Shown here in pieces: positions 36,151 through 49,228 of a DNA stretch of 64,000 nucleotides. Source of the stretch: Zhengitettix transpicula. Its lineage: Eukaryota > Arthropoda > Insecta > Orthoptera > Tetrigidae. Below the pieces are notes generated by a model. It did no database searches. It was given only the letters and a program-made list of their open reading frames with translations, and was not told the origin of the DNA. Where the stretch lies: positions 220,192,746-220,256,745 of the forward strand of contig CM073590.1 of assembly GCA_037074705.1 (NCBI GenBank), in the 5' to 3' direction. Position numbers and translations under genes: made by a program. Each line of letters begins with the position of its first letter. The first letter of the stretch is position 1.

Positions 36151-37913
36151 TAGGTCATCTATGATATTAGTTGCACTAATATTTTTAAATGTTTACAAAT
36201 TCATTTAGTGAAACAAACACTAAATAGTAGAGTATCTTCAAACATATAATGTTGGTACTTTAGGCCGCTTTTATTTTTCCAACAATAGCCTGACATCTGT
36301 CCCAGAAGTATCCGATCGTAAGTTCAAATCATGATCTATCTTAGGCTTCAATTTAAAATCGTTTCTCATTGTAATTCTATATTTAATCAAGGCTTTTTAG
36401 TCGTTTCATATTAACTGTCCAGTTTTCTCGAAACAATTTACTTTTGGCTGCTTTCATCGCCATCAACTCCATGTTCCACCTATCAATAAGCCGTTCTCTT
36501 GAGCTTCTGGTTAAAATTTAGATCATATTGCCATGTGACTTATCAATTCCTTTTATTGACGGGTCATTACCACGAGGTTACGGCTGACCACAATATAAGT
36601 TATATAACTGACTGGAACGTTGTCCGCCTCAAACGAATCACCATTTCAGATAAAGACCGGATCTTTTCAGTCGAAAGCCCTGATTAGTGGAGGTGTTAGG
36701 AATTAATGTTACTTTATAGTAATAATACTCCGTATGTTGATTTTTATGGCAGATATAGAATAACTGAAATGTTCAAATACAGGTGTCAGAAATAAAAGAA
36801 GATTCCACGACCATTGCATAATCCTTCGTGGACCAACCATGCACAAAGAAGACGGTGCTAGGGAAGGAAGTTGTAGCTTTGTGACATTGGGAATGACAAA
36901 CTGCAAAAAAATGTAACATTAATAATCACACGCTAAGAAATATTTAAAAATGTAGGTTACAGCGAACGCATTAATACGACCAGCAAAGTTCTGCTCCGTT
37001 AACCCAGGGTTTGGAGCCGAGTCTAATTTTGAAATATGAGTTAATGTACCTATGCAACGGTCTTCGGGCATTCGCCATTTATGACCTATACTGTCATAGG
37101 ATTAAGATCTAGAAATACATACTTGTAATCGGTCCACGAACTATAAATGTTTGGAACGAGGACTTCAACATACTATGGCGCTTACGTTAGTACTTATATT
37201 TTTGGATCATGAAAATTTCATATTTACAACAAATGATTATCATAATATATATAAAACATTCATGACAAAAAGTAAGTAATACAAGTTAGTGATATGGAAA
37301 GGATCCTGAGGGAGGACGTTTAACTAGTGACAAGGAGAAGAAACAAGATAGAAACGGCGAAACTGGATTAATATATTTTTATATTTATGCTAATATATTT
37401 ATTAAATAATTTAAACCAACAACTATTGGCAGAAAATAATAACATAATTGACACGTTACAATTCTTTCTCTCAAGGGTATATATTACGTGGCAGTTTTTG
37501 CCAAAAAATATAAATCAGAGCTGGATATTTTAATCATGATTTGAATTATTTTTGTTTTAAATAGTCGGTCTTTGTTTGATAGTCCATATTCCAGAGTATT
37601 CAAATATGGTTACTTAGACAATCCATACGCGCTCGTCAGGTTCCAGAACAGCAGTTCACAGTAACCTTGACGCCCGTGGATTCGAACACTAACCCTTTGC
37701 GATGTCGTAACTCCGATACACGTATTTATGTCAGTCAATCTCGATACCTTTCTTTATTTCTATCTAAAAAAAACCTCCATAATGCTTCTCGCAGCTGATC
37801 CGCTAACGACGTCCAGCGACAATGATGTTTTCTCAATCGTGCTCTAAGAACCTTCTCCTCTAAATTTTATTTTAAAACTCTATGTTGATTCGTTTCTAAG
37901 AGAGAATCTTGTA
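36151..37913. other. Spacer with no supported gene
   Basis: No repeat copy or exon is recognised. Frames of 60-66 codons show no domain. Confidence 0.4.
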
Positions 37914-38384
37914 GGAGAGATACGAAGGGGCTAATTTTGGGGATGGCTTTTCCTCTCCGGTTTTGAACTAAGGTTCCCACAAGCCGAGGCACCTCGGCCT
38001 GTTCTGAGAGGTGTATGTTCCGGAGTCACAGACCTTGGGCATACGGTAAGAGTTGTCCGCTATTCCTATTGGAATAGTCGGCCAGCTGCCTCCTAAACTG
38101 GTCGAGGTACTGAGAAGGGAATGCTGCGTCCCCACAGCAAACTCTTCTCCCGCTATCGGAAGGGCGTGGGAGAAGTACCCAATGCCCGACCTACCTGATG
38201 CAGGATTTTCTAGGGTTTTCCCTGCATTTCTTTTAGGCGAATGCCGGGTAGGATCCTTAAAATATAGCCCGGGGCTCTAGTTAACCCTTGGCTACCTTCC
38301 TCTACCTTTCAAATCCCTTCCTATGCTATGAAAGGGGATTTGCCACCATGTGGATTTCCCTCATGTAGCCTGTTACCTTAAAAA
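37914..38384 (+). mobile_element. SINE-like retroelement, copy 7
   Basis: Nearly full-length. It begins GGAGAGATACGAAGGGG and ends CCTGTTACCTTAAAAA. A possible 9-bp target duplication, AATCTTGTA (37,905-37,913) against AATCCTGTA (38,385-38,393), flanks it. A frame shared with copy 5 (AIPIGIVGQLPPKLVE) is present but unrecognised. Confidence 0.85.
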
Positions 38385-38446
38385 AATCCTGTAAAACATA
38401 TAAATTATTCTTACATAACACTAATTAAATTCTAAATAATAATAAT

Positions 38447-38705
38447 TTTTGAATAAGATCTCAGACAAAAAGTGATAATATAAATACCACAGCGTTTCTG
38501 GGATCCTTGTCCGTTTCCTCAGGTGTGAAGAAGAGCCTGGAGCGACACAACTGCACTTGTTTGAGTTTTGTCGATTGACAAGTGCAGTTGTGTCGCTCTA
38601 GGCTATTATTCACATGAGGAAAGGGACAAGAATCTCAGAAACGTTGTGTGCTATTTTTATTATCACTTTTTTGTCTGAATTGGCTAACTTTCTTATTCAC
38701 TATTT
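38447..38705. mobile_element. Foldback family B, fully self-complementary copy
   Basis: Two arms of about 120 bp pair almost end to end. The left arm runs from GACAAAAAGTGATAATAT through ACGTTTCTGGGATCC-type sequence to AGCGACACAACTGCACTTGT. The right arm starts ACAAGTGCAGTTGTGTCGCT after about 16 bp and ends TTTTTTGTCTGAATTGGCTA. There is no coding capacity. Confidence 0.88.
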
Positions 38706-39912
38706 TCAATCAGACGTAACTTCTTTCATTTTAATAATAATTTGTATTCATTACAATATACTCACTGCGTCGGTGGAGTGAATCTTAGGAACAACTAAAC
38801 ATAGATATTACGTCAACTAGGTTTGACTATGAATTTATTTTCCATTCATACGGTTATGAAATTTCTATTTTAAAACATTTACATCTGTGTTTTTCTTATC
38901 CAAAACAGTTAAATGAGTGATTATTAAAAATAATCTCTATCATGAAAATCGAATAAATACTTTTAAAAATAAATTTATATAAATACAATTACAGTAAGTA
39001 TCAGATAGCTAAGACTTGTCCTTTTACGAATTAGAAAAAAAATTCTATTCACTAAGGTATCCTCTGTCTATGCCATTCAACTTTTCTGAAATTCCTGATA
39101 CCTATTTACCTTGAGCACAGGAAGCTCTCAGCCCCTACCACAATGTCACAGACCTCTGGATTTCCAGAATTTCATCTGGCAAGTGTGGTAACACTGCGAC
39201 AATATTTGAGCAAACATTCAGCTGACCGCTGACCCTCCAGGGATTAATTGATCCAATTAGGCCTGCATCAGCACATAGTTTTGACTCTTTACCAGCCGTC
39301 AGAATCAGTATTCAACCTTTGATTCTTTTGTAAATATCCTTTCCAGTCTAAGTTGATATCATCTGAATCTTTTATAGGGCTTTCTTTCCATCACCCACTA
39401 TTGACGGAATAAAATGAATCCAGTTAGTCTTCAATTATCATAGGAAAATCTTACCAACTCTTACATAAGATAAACCTCAGAAACATTTCTTCAAACGTAA
39501 ATAACTATAATACATGCAATTAATGTTAATATCCCGCGAAATTTGACGAGAAGAGTATTATGTAAGATCGATGCCACCAGTTTATGGTATTTTAATAAAC
39601 AGATTTATCATCTTATTGTAAACTCTCCATTTCTTCAGAACAAAGTAAAGTTAATAAAGAAACTTAAATTTATAATGAGCTCCACATGTTCTTCGGCGCA
39701 TTATTATTCTGTGAAAAATAATTGTTATCTTTGATTAACTAACCAAATGAAACTAAGTATTACACCAAAGATGAGTGTAGAACTTATTTTGTCAATTTTA
39801 TTTCTATTCAGTGACATCTTATTTCTTTAAGACGTGTAATTAAAATTTAAAAAGTCCAAGGGAAAAGGGGTTGAATTATATGAAGTTTTAAAAAATCGAC
39901 GTCTGATTGAAA

Positions 39913-40270
39913 ATAATGAAGAAGAAAGTTAGCCAATTCTATACAAAACAGTGATTATATAAATACCACACAACGTTTCTGGGATCCTGGTGCCTTTGGT
40001 CAGGTGCTAAGAAGAGCCCAGAGCGACACAACTGCACTTGTCTGTTGACAAAATTCAAAAGCGACGAAAACGGAACTACAATGGTAAAGCCGAAAGGTTA
40101 GCGTAACAATAAGGGTGCGACGACAATGGGAAAATAGAAGGTTTAGCGTAATAATAAAGGATCATAGCAATCAATGAGTTTCATAGTGTCTGTTTGAACT
40201 GTACAAAAAGTTGTGCGGTATTTATATTATCACTTTTTTGTTTGAATGAACTAATTTTCTTATTCATTAT
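39913..40270 (+). mobile_element. Foldback family B, copy with both termini and an internal minisatellite
   Basis: The terminal arms of about 55-60 bp pair (GTGATTATATAAATACC with GGTATTTATATTATCAC). The 5' half carries the family core (GTTTCTGGGATCCTGG; CAGGTGCTAAGAAGAGCC; CGACACAACTGCACTTGT). Internally there are two units of about 45 bp (ACAATGG...GAAGGTTTAGCG). It is non-autonomous, with no transposase. Confidence 0.82.
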
Positions 40271-40356
40271 ATCTGGTTTTGTTCTGAGTGTCAATGTAAA
40301 ACATCATCAAATGTTCATAGTATGAAATATAAAATGTTTCTTTTAACAGTATACTA

Positions 40357-40623
40357 ATTAGATAAATAATTAGTTAAATAAAAGACAAATAAATATAAGT
40401 GATAAAATAAATACAACACAAAGTTGAACGTGAACGATGACTATGATCCCTTATTGGTACGCTAACTACTCTTCGCTTTGCGGCATGACGTTTTTATGGT
40501 TCATGTGTTTTTTGAATCACCTGACGAAAGCGACAACGATTGCAGAAACATTATGTGGTATTTATTTGGCACTCATTTTGTCTGTTATCTTGGTTATTTA
40601 CTTATCTATTTACACGAGATCTT
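40357..40623. repeat. Foldback element, family C
   Basis: Left arm end GACAAATAAATATAAGTGAT...AAATACAACACAAAGTTG pairs loosely with the right arm ...GCAGAAACATTATGTGGTATT. AATCACCTGACGAAAGCG matches 9,605-9,645. Frames at 40,437-40,758 lie inside and beside it and are not genes. Confidence 0.6.
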
Positions 40624-40759
40624 GTATGTAAATACGAGTTTAACATCAACGTGACCTTTTACACGAAAATATATAATGGTATTTTAATGAAATTAATGTA
40701 TATTTTAGAAACTTCATTTCTACAGCTCAGAATTTTGTATGCATTTCATATTAAGTAAC

Positions 40760-42586
40760 ACAGTACTTTTATATAATAAAAAAAACATGTCATACGTTTG
40801 AGTTTTTTTAAATATCGTGTTAAGGATCAGGTAATGGCATACGAATCGTAAGGTCAATTCTAATTACCTTTACGGACGTTACATAGTTTTTTTACGAGTA
40901 ATAACCTGTATTATTATATAGTAACAATAAATGCGATTTTGAGTAAACGCAAGATATTACGAATATTGTTCTCAAAGTGTTTGGTTTTCTGAGACACAGA
41001 GATTTGTGGGGCTATATTGTACATAAATGCAAAGATATGATTGGAAAATAGAATTTAGAAAATGACACAGAATAGGCTTAAGCGAAAAAGAACAATCTAA
41101 GAAAATAATTATACCATGATCTTCAGAAACAAATTTGGCATTTTTATGAAACCTTGTTAGATCGTCAATTTTTTATATATGCCACATAAATTAACTCCAC
41201 AAACCTAACGACTTATACGTAAATTTATTACACTCTGATTTAATCTTTCAAGAGTCTACAAAAAATATAGAGCAACGCATTTAAAGTTTCTTTTGGAGTG
41301 ATTTCGAGCCGAAAATGTCACTTCAATAATTTACGTTAACATTTGCGCGTGTTCTCTTCCCAAAAGATGCAATGAGTGCTATATGTTGAAAGAGATTTTC
41401 TAGTTTATGATTATTTTCTGTAGGACGGTTAGTTATGAATATCGAATTTGGTTATCGAACAAATATGTGAGTATTTTAAACACATCTTTACATAAAATTA
41501 CGCAATTATCTGCAGTAAAATTTACTTTCACTGTGATTTATTCGTAAGTAAATATAATAATTAAAGCGGAATTAAAAGAAACTGATGCAGAAAGGTTGTA
41601 GTTGGAAATAAAGTAATAGTTTGCATGTTGACCCACTACAGGTCATAATATAAGCACATTTCAAGGTTTGCTTACCGTCATCGAATTCAGCCACATTAAT
41701 TAAGTGTTTATTTAAAATTTCGCATTTAATAACTTAGCTCTATATTCTTCTGTTCCTTCACAATTCCATACTGTTTTTAATTTATCAGTGCATCGTTAAC
41801 ATTGTTCTTGTTTCCTAGTATTTAATTTACTTGATGGAATTTTTTTCATGATATATTTTCATTTTCATTTTCTATGTTATCATCTGTTCTACTGTCCAGT
41901 AGGAAATTGGATCACACATTATTAAACCGGTTACTCTTCAGTGCCAATTGGGTATTAGATACTTCTTCACACACTTAATTGTCATCCAAATGCACGACAT
42001 CACATCTTTATCAGTTTGGTGGTCTATGGAAGAATGAATAGTCTTCATGTGTACGAAAAGGCCAGTGTCACTATTGGTGGTGTGACGCAGAACGTGGACC
42101 CGCGATAATGTTCTGGATCCATCACCCCATAAGTGACGGAACAAATAAATAGGAGTAAAATATTGTGCGGTAGCTAGAACGTCAGGGAAAGGACTTAGTT
42201 TTTTAATTCAGTGATTCAGTAGAACGTGTGTTAACGGGCACTATTTTATTTCTTGGATAGTACGATTTGCAAGAGTGGTTAGTCGAACGCAGGTTCAAAG
42301 CACGGCTGTCTTATATTCGTACATGTGCAGCCCTAGCGTGACTAATAATTAAATTACAAGTGTGTTCATCCTGAGGCAGCCAAGGCTTGGTGTTTGCTGA
42401 TTGCTGGTACTTCTGTGTTGCCTCGCCCACATCCTATCTGTTCATCCTGTGGCATCCTCGTTGATGGGTTTAGACATTGTGGCAGCCAACGTGCTAAATT
42501 AATCGGCAAAGTGGAGACTTTCTGAATTTTTATTTGTTACATAAACCTTCACCATTTTCAATATTTAAAATGGAAAAAATTTACTG
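40760..42586. other. AT-rich spacer
   Basis: Nothing recognisable. 42,060-42,130 and 42,250-42,480 are slightly GC-richer without motif support. Confidence 0.4.
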
Positions 42587-42681
42587 CTCTTCTTCGCACC
42601 TGAAGAAAAGTACAAGGATCCCAGAAACGTCGTGTGGAATTTATAATATCACTTATTTTGTCTTAATTGGCTCTCTTTCAA
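42587..42681 (-). mobile_element. Foldback family B, single arm
   Basis: CTTCTTCGCACCTGAAGAAA, AAGGATCCCAGAAACGTCGT and ATTTTGTCTTAATTGGCTCT match the right arm of family B. Confidence 0.75.
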
Positions 42682-43439
42682 TATTTACCGTAAGATTTCA
42701 TGTTCTTTGAGGCAATTTAAAATAGCACGTTTTCTTACATAAATGCGTAAGTTTTGATTTTTTTTGGCCAACTATAATCCTTTTTCTGTCTTATCCGTAA
42801 AAAATTAATATTTTTCAAATAAAATAAGCTGACCATTCCAAGTATACGTATTTATAATGTTTGTAATTTTAATTTACATTTTAATTGCGTATTAATCTTC
42901 AAAAACGTCTGTTTAGAAAAACGTCTCCCACTAATTCAATAAAATGAAATAAGTGTAAATAATTGAAAGCTAAAATTTGTTTCACCAAAATGTATCTATT
43001 AAATAAAATTGTAATAATTTTTAATTATTCAAATAGTGTTCTTAATAATGTATTAAAAAATCTTGATATATTTTTATTGCAGCAATAACTTTATCATATA
43101 ATTCAGAATTATTTTTAAAGCTCTTCTATGTTTATTTTAATGAATTAAAATATAAATGTACGTGTATATGTGTAACTTAGAATCAAGCTTTAATATTGTA
43201 ATATAATATTTAATTACATTATGCACGATTCATAAGTAGGCACCACATTTATAAACAATATGTTATGATAATTATAAATAAAAAATGTATAAATGAGTTC
43301 TGGAACGAGTAGTGCAGTGTAATTAGACAGGTATTTTATTCTTTTTCGTATTCGACGGCGAAAATCTTGAAATTCCCGGCCTCCATTGGCACGATTGGGT
43401 GCAGGTGAAAATGAAGCGCACGATTGGCACGACTCTAGT

Positions 43440-43812
43440 GAGACAGATTTAGAATCTAATTATGACGCTCGTTACCGGAGTAACGAACAGAAGCGAAACA
43501 TTTTCGTGCAATAAAAACAGCTATTAAACAAGATGTAAAAGTGGACACGAGTCCATCAGCAGCAATGACGTTAGCGCAGGAGTCGCCTACGCGGGTGTCT
43601 ACGGGCGGAAACTGCCCACTTCCTGCCCCTAACGACAGAGGGGACAATGTGCACATGTTAAGCTTGCTTCTGTAATTACTTCCTCCAGCCTGTAGCCTTT
43701 GGTCCTGGAAGAGAACCATCCCGGGACAAAATATAAAACACTCCAACATGTTTATCATGACGTCGTTGCGCTTCAGTGACGTCAGGCACCAGGACTTTAA
43801 AATGATCATCAC
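43440..43812. other. GC-richer block open on both strands, possible exon
   Basis: Minus strand: a 118-codon frame (43,812-43,456) with an acceptor-like GGTTCTCTTCCAG inside it. Plus strand: a frame of about 65 codons ending near 43,675 (includes KVDTSPSAAMTLAQESPTRV). Neither is recognised and they overlap, so at most one is real. Composition and the acceptor make it worth noting; strand is undecided. Confidence 0.25.
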
Positions 43813-44488
43813 TCTCTTCCTTAATATCTTCTTCCGGCTCAGGCATGAAAGTCTTCCGGGATCAACTTTCCATCCCTGTCGTTTGTCCCACGCCTCTTAG
43901 TTATTTTGCTCTCCACTGCGACTGAATAAATATTAACGTCTTTCATGATCTTCCATTCCGGTCCTTTACTCAAAATTTTCGTCTATAGTAATTAAACTTA
44001 TAATAATTCTTTCATCTCAAATTCACATGCTTACTTTATGTATGAGTATAATTTTCGGCAACGATGTATATAAATTTGCACATAGGTGTTCGTAAAGAGT
44101 AAACTCTTATATACTGATGATAGTTGCAAAAAAATACCCAGACGATTTATAATGTGTTCAAGTTTTACATTATTATTATTATTGATTCCAGTAGTCCTCT
44201 AATGAGACAGTAGGACTACTCAAAGCACGATTGCAAATATACAAATAAAGCTAAAACAGTAAAAATACACAAGTAGGGAAATACGTCAATAAGAGAAAGG
44301 ACGAAATAAAAACAATAAAAAATACGAAACATATTTATATATAAGGAAATATAAAAGTAATAAATGAATAAATTAGAAAATTTATAAAAATAACATTTTT
44401 AATTAAGAAAAAATATTATTAAATCACATGGATTGTATGTGAGAAATTTTAATGTTTCACCAAGAGTAAGTGATAAAGTAAAATCACT

Positions 44489-45147
44489 GTTATGTATCAA
44501 ACCACAAATAAGTTCTCGTAACATCTTTACTTTCTTAGAACAACAGGAGCTTTCGGTGTTTGCCGTAATCATCTGTTTTTTAAAAAAATCACCAATCATA
44601 CATACATAATTATACATACAAAATATAATTATTATTTTTTACATTACATCACAATACATTTTCCTTAATATTTTCATACTTGTCATTCACCGAACAATGT
44701 CTTCAATGGCTCTTATCAAGTGCATTACGTCAATTTCTTCCTCGTTCATAACATAGTATACGTTTACGTCTATCACTGTATCTGGTTAGTCAATTTCTCA
44801 TACTTCAAACTTATCACTCCTATTCATTTACGATAGTCGACTTAATATTTTCTAGTACATACATTTTTTATTACATTATAATACAATTTTCATTAATTTT
44901 TATTTCCTAAAAGTTCCTTCAAAGCCTACTTATTCCAACATATTTTGAAAATACCACATTTTTTAGACACTAATTTTAATTTTCACAAGTAAACTGTTAA
45001 CATTTTCTTTTATTTTTATTTTTTCGAATATACTGATGTATTTTTTTTAAAAAAACATGATTATGGCAAACTCCGAAAGCTCGTGCAGTTTAAATATCTA
45101 AGAAAATAAAGATATGAAGAGAATTATTTGTGGTTTGGTACATAACA
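44489..45147. repeat. Large foldback element with roughly 100-bp arms and a 460-bp loop
   Basis: The left arm GTTATGTATCAAACCACAAA...CTTTCTTAGA...GAGCTTTCGG...GTTTGCC..AATCAT pairs with the right arm ATGATTATGGCAAAC...CCGAAAGCTC...TAAGAAAATA...TTTGTGGTTTGGTACATAAC. The loop is AT-rich and non-coding. It shares CAGGAGCTTTCGG with 48,355-48,368. Confidence 0.82.
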
Positions 45148-48100
45148 AGTATTCACAACCAAAAACGTTTTTGTCACTTGTCAGTGTTTTTTTAAAAAAA
45201 TTAAAGTAGAATCACTTTTTAAGCAACAGACGGATTACATCTTTATCACATCTGTTTCGTCTGTATTTTGTGTTAAGTAAACATTGAATAGTCGCTGTAC
45301 ATTTCCATGAACATGAAAACTGGAGAATAGCGTTCAGTAATTCGTTTGTTTGTTGATCCATGACGTAGAAATCAGAGCAATCCTCAGAGAAACTAATGGA
45401 AATACCACGTATCTTCATGAAGAAAACATTCAACGTCAACCATCTCCAGGAAATGCGAGAATCACTTATTTTGGGGCCCAAAAAGTTCAATTCTGGAACA
45501 TTTTCCGGTAAAGGAATTTTTTGGCTTACTTAAAGATGATTTTATGCAGCCGTTGACTTTTAAAAAAGCAACAGGTGAAAGAAGTGGTGAATACGTGATT
45601 TATAGCTTGATCCAATTTTTTTTCTCAGAGCATCCGACAACTGGATGAAAAATAATGTCATAGTACGTTTCCTATTGTTGCTCTAAAGAATTTTAAAATG
45701 TGACAATTCACTTTTGTTTGCAATTTAGTGTTATGAAAATTATTTTAAACGAGTATTGTAAATGAACCTGAAATTAATAGGTCAAAATAACATAGACCAC
45801 GAATTCACTGTTTTCAATCGTTTCTCCGCACTTATAATGGCGACAGGACGCGCTAGAATAAGTAATTGCGTATAGGAAATGTAACCTGGAGTCCTCCAGC
45901 AGACTGCAGTCTGCTTATTCAAGAAACTGAATGTACAACTGTGGGAGTGCTTCTCAAACAACGATGTTTACAGCGTTATATTTGTTGACTTGTGTGATGA
46001 GTGCAAAGTTACACTAGTTTTCCGTGAATTCAGCGATAATTACATCACCATTACTTCCAGCAGTTCTCGTACAGTAGGAGCTCACATAGGGAAGATTCAA
46101 AACATTCTGCAAAACGTCTACGAATTTCATCATCACACAGAAAATTAATTATGAAGACGATAAATACTAAGCTTGTTGAACAGGCGGTGGTTTTATTAAT
46201 AACTTATTGATTACATATATTTTGTGGATAATAATAACTGTAGTTTCTTTTACTGAATGTAATATATTTTCAATTAATTGTACAATTTTGTGTTATTGGT
46301 AAGAAATAAAATCCTTAATGGATTTTAGATTGCCTTATTATGAATACTTTTACTTAAAATATGACAGCAGCGACTTTCTTCCGTTAATTAAAATCACTAC
46401 TTACAAATAGACATTGAAGTACTCAATAGACAGGCACAATTAAGTGATCAAATAAATGTCAAACAACGTTTCGTAAGAGCCTTTAGGAAGACACTCAGCA
46501 CAAATAAGGCTACGAACTCAAACACTACTATTAGCATAATATACACTTCTCCACTCTGAACCGAACGATAGTTAATTCAGAATAACGTCCACCATTCCTC
46601 GTACACTATCGTGTCATAATTGATCAACGGTGTGGGAGAAAGAGAGAAAATTCATTCATTAGTAAAATAAATATATTAATCATTACGAAAATGTATCTAG
46701 AAGAAGAAGGTGTAGACTGCCACGCACTGATCTGAAATTTACATTCGACAAACTACAAAATGTCTTCCTAACAGTATTTATTATCGCCAAATGAAAAAAA
46801 ATATAGTTACAAAAGGATGAGTCATGACACCAAAATCTTCGTCTTTGTTACTTATTAACAGTGTGAAATTAATTGATAATTACTTTTCTATTTATCTTCA
46901 GTAACTGTTCAGCGTATTCTTAAACAAAAACAATGTTATAATATATTTAAATCTAGTGATACATAAATTTTATTTCTCAACTATTAAAAAAACCCTTGAT
47001 ATTGAATAATATTCTTAATATTTCTTGATGCCCAAAGCACACACCTAACTTACTTCAGAATAATCCGTACGTGATAATGGGGTTTGAACTACCGTCTCCT
47101 TGCATGATTGTACATATAATTATGAACCTTGAAATTAGTCCCGTGCTTTTCAATTTGGCGTAACCTTAAAATTTTTAAATTTTATAGCATGGGAAATGTT
47201 GCCACGTAACATTTAGATTTAGATTTTTTATTTATTCCATCAGTCTTCTACTGAAGAACAGGACAATTCCAATAATTATTACATACGTGCATAGATAACA
47301 AACACGAGAAAGAAATACATCACAACATGAAAATACATTAATTGGGAACAAAAACCACACTCACATAATCAAGTAAAAGCAAGAACGAATTTTATAATCA
47401 TATAACAAACACTTAAAGAAAATATAATAAAAATTCAAATAAATACATAAAGTGGTGAAATTCAAAATCAGAAAACAAATTAAAACACAAATACATAATT
47501 GAAAAAGATTTATAAGTAACGGAAATAGGAAAAATCGTTACATTTAAAATGTTCGAATAGACTTGTTATTATACATTTTACTATTATTATTATTTAGTTC
47601 TTGTTCACTGAAAAGTATTTAGTTCTCATTCAAATAAAAATATAGTCCAAATCGACTGTTTACAGACCGAATACCAAATTCATTAACTGAGAAGTATGCA
47701 CCAGAAATATGTTTACATTTATGCGTAGACACTTCGGGTCTTAGTCGTGTTTTACCTCCAAAGTGTTTCTTCCAGAGTCGTAAGCTACATGTTTTCTTTG
47801 TTTGATTGAAATAGGACCTCGCGTTCAACTTCGTATGCGGAACCTACGCACACACACACACACGCATTTACATAATTGTATATATTAGAAGTATATTTAG
47901 TGTTTTATATCAGCCAATAAACTGTTAAATAGTTTTATCCGTGAATAATGAATATTGGATTGATGAAGTTTAAGCCACACTGATTGTGTGTTCTAAGTTA
48001 CAAACGATTTCTATTTTTCGTGCCTCGCTGGATAACAGATTTTCAATACGTATATTTGTGTCGTTTAATTCTCCACAGCATATAAATCTATTATCCAGCT

Positions 48101-48308
48101 GAAGATGAACGATATTTCTATTGTATTTTGAAGTAAACCAGAATCGGGGTAATTTCACACGCCTGTCTGTCATACCGTGACTAATTAGAATACAGAGGAG
48201 TGGTCTTTAAACAGAAGTTAGGAATCTTAAGCAGTTATTACGTTCCATTTCTGAAACTCTGAAGTTCAAAATCTGCAAATGGAACTCAGTATTGCAGTTA
48301 AAAACCAT
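45148..48308. other. Spacer, one perfect palindrome and a CA tract
   Basis: Contains the 16-bp perfect palindrome GCAGACTGCAGTCTGC (45,899-45,914) and a short CA tract at 47,849-47,863. At 46,455-46,480 ATGTCAAACAACGTTTCG resembles foldback arm ends. A 92-codon minus frame at 45,212-45,490 is unrecognised. No gene is supported. Confidence 0.4.
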
Positions 48309-48676
48309 TATTGAGAGTCTCAAGGTAAAAATTATATTTAATATCCTAGTCAAACAGGAGCTTTCGGCCCATTTGGGGTCATAACTGTATCAATTCATGT
48401 CATGAATTATCGTCCGATAAAATTAAAATAAATAGTGGATTTTTCAAACATTATGTCCTCCATTTAAATTTTCAATTAATGATTTCTGCCTTTCTTGGTA
48501 CTGTTTAACGGCAGATTACAAGTAGTAATGTATGATTATTTTTATTTTAATGGACGACAATACATGACATTAATTCCTACTGTATATTAATAGATAATTA
48601 TTGCCGGAAATGGACCGAAAACTCTTGCTTGACTTGGACTCTTAAATATAATAATTACCTTGAGACTCTCAATTAA
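48309..48676. repeat. Foldback element with roughly 150-bp arms
   Basis: Outer arms TTGAGAGTCTCAAGGTAA...GCTTTCGGCCCATTT pair with AAATGGACCGAAAAC...TTACCTTGAGACTCTCAA. Inner parts also pair (CATGTCATGAATTATCGTCC with GGACGACAATACATGACATT). Non-coding. Confidence 0.85.
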
Positions 48677-49084
48677 GACTGTTTCATTACAATACTAGTG
48701 ACATTGAGTCATTAGTTTTACTGCCTCCACACGACCCCGAACATGTTTTTTATCGCAGGGTTAAGTCATTTAAATCGTGCGATGTTTCATTTGCCTGAAA
48801 ATTTCGTACTTCAAGACCATGATTCCAATCTACCATGGTTGATATTTGCAGAAACATTCCATGCCTAGTAAATGTTTAAAACATCTTATTGCTTCCATGT
48901 TTTTGACTTTGATTAATAATAATTTATTTTTTAATTTCCAGTTCCCTTTTACGCTCTATTCTATATTTTACATAATGTTAGAAAAGCTTTATCCAAATTC
49001 TTCAGAAATCAAACCCCACATTTTCCTTCCAATTAATTGTTTTTCTCATTCTTGAGAATAATTTCAACCGCGAACGTAAGGTGT

Positions 49085-49228
49085 TTCCTCAAATACAGTA
49101 ATATGAGTAAGGTTTTGGAGTAATGTATTTGTTCTCCGGCCTCCTCTTTGCGTTTAAACGACTTAGGACGCCGCGCGCCCATTTCCTCATCACCAATCAC
49201 CAGCCTAACTCTTTCCGGACGTGACGCG
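49085..49228 (-). CDS. Candidate exon after a strong acceptor-like tract
   Basis: On the minus strand a long pyrimidine tract (TTTCTTTTTTTTTTCAG) ends at 49,229. It is followed by a CpG-rich stretch open in only one of three frames (ASRPERVRLVIGDEEMGARR...). The frame then drifts into AT-rich sequence and stops at 49,033. No donor is evident. The protein is unrecognised. Confidence 0.25.

Noticed and set aside
42260..42310. tRNA-like GTGGTTAGTCG...GGTTCAAAG
   Set aside because: The T-stem does not pair and no cloverleaf can be formed.
47078..47098. B-box-like GTTCAAACCCC on the minus strand
   Set aside because: No A box, anticodon arm or stem could be paired around it.
47849..47863. CRISPR-like or satellite interpretation of the short CA tract and of the foldback arms
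   Set aside because: No evenly spaced direct repeats with unique spacers occur, and the DNA is clearly eukaryotic.
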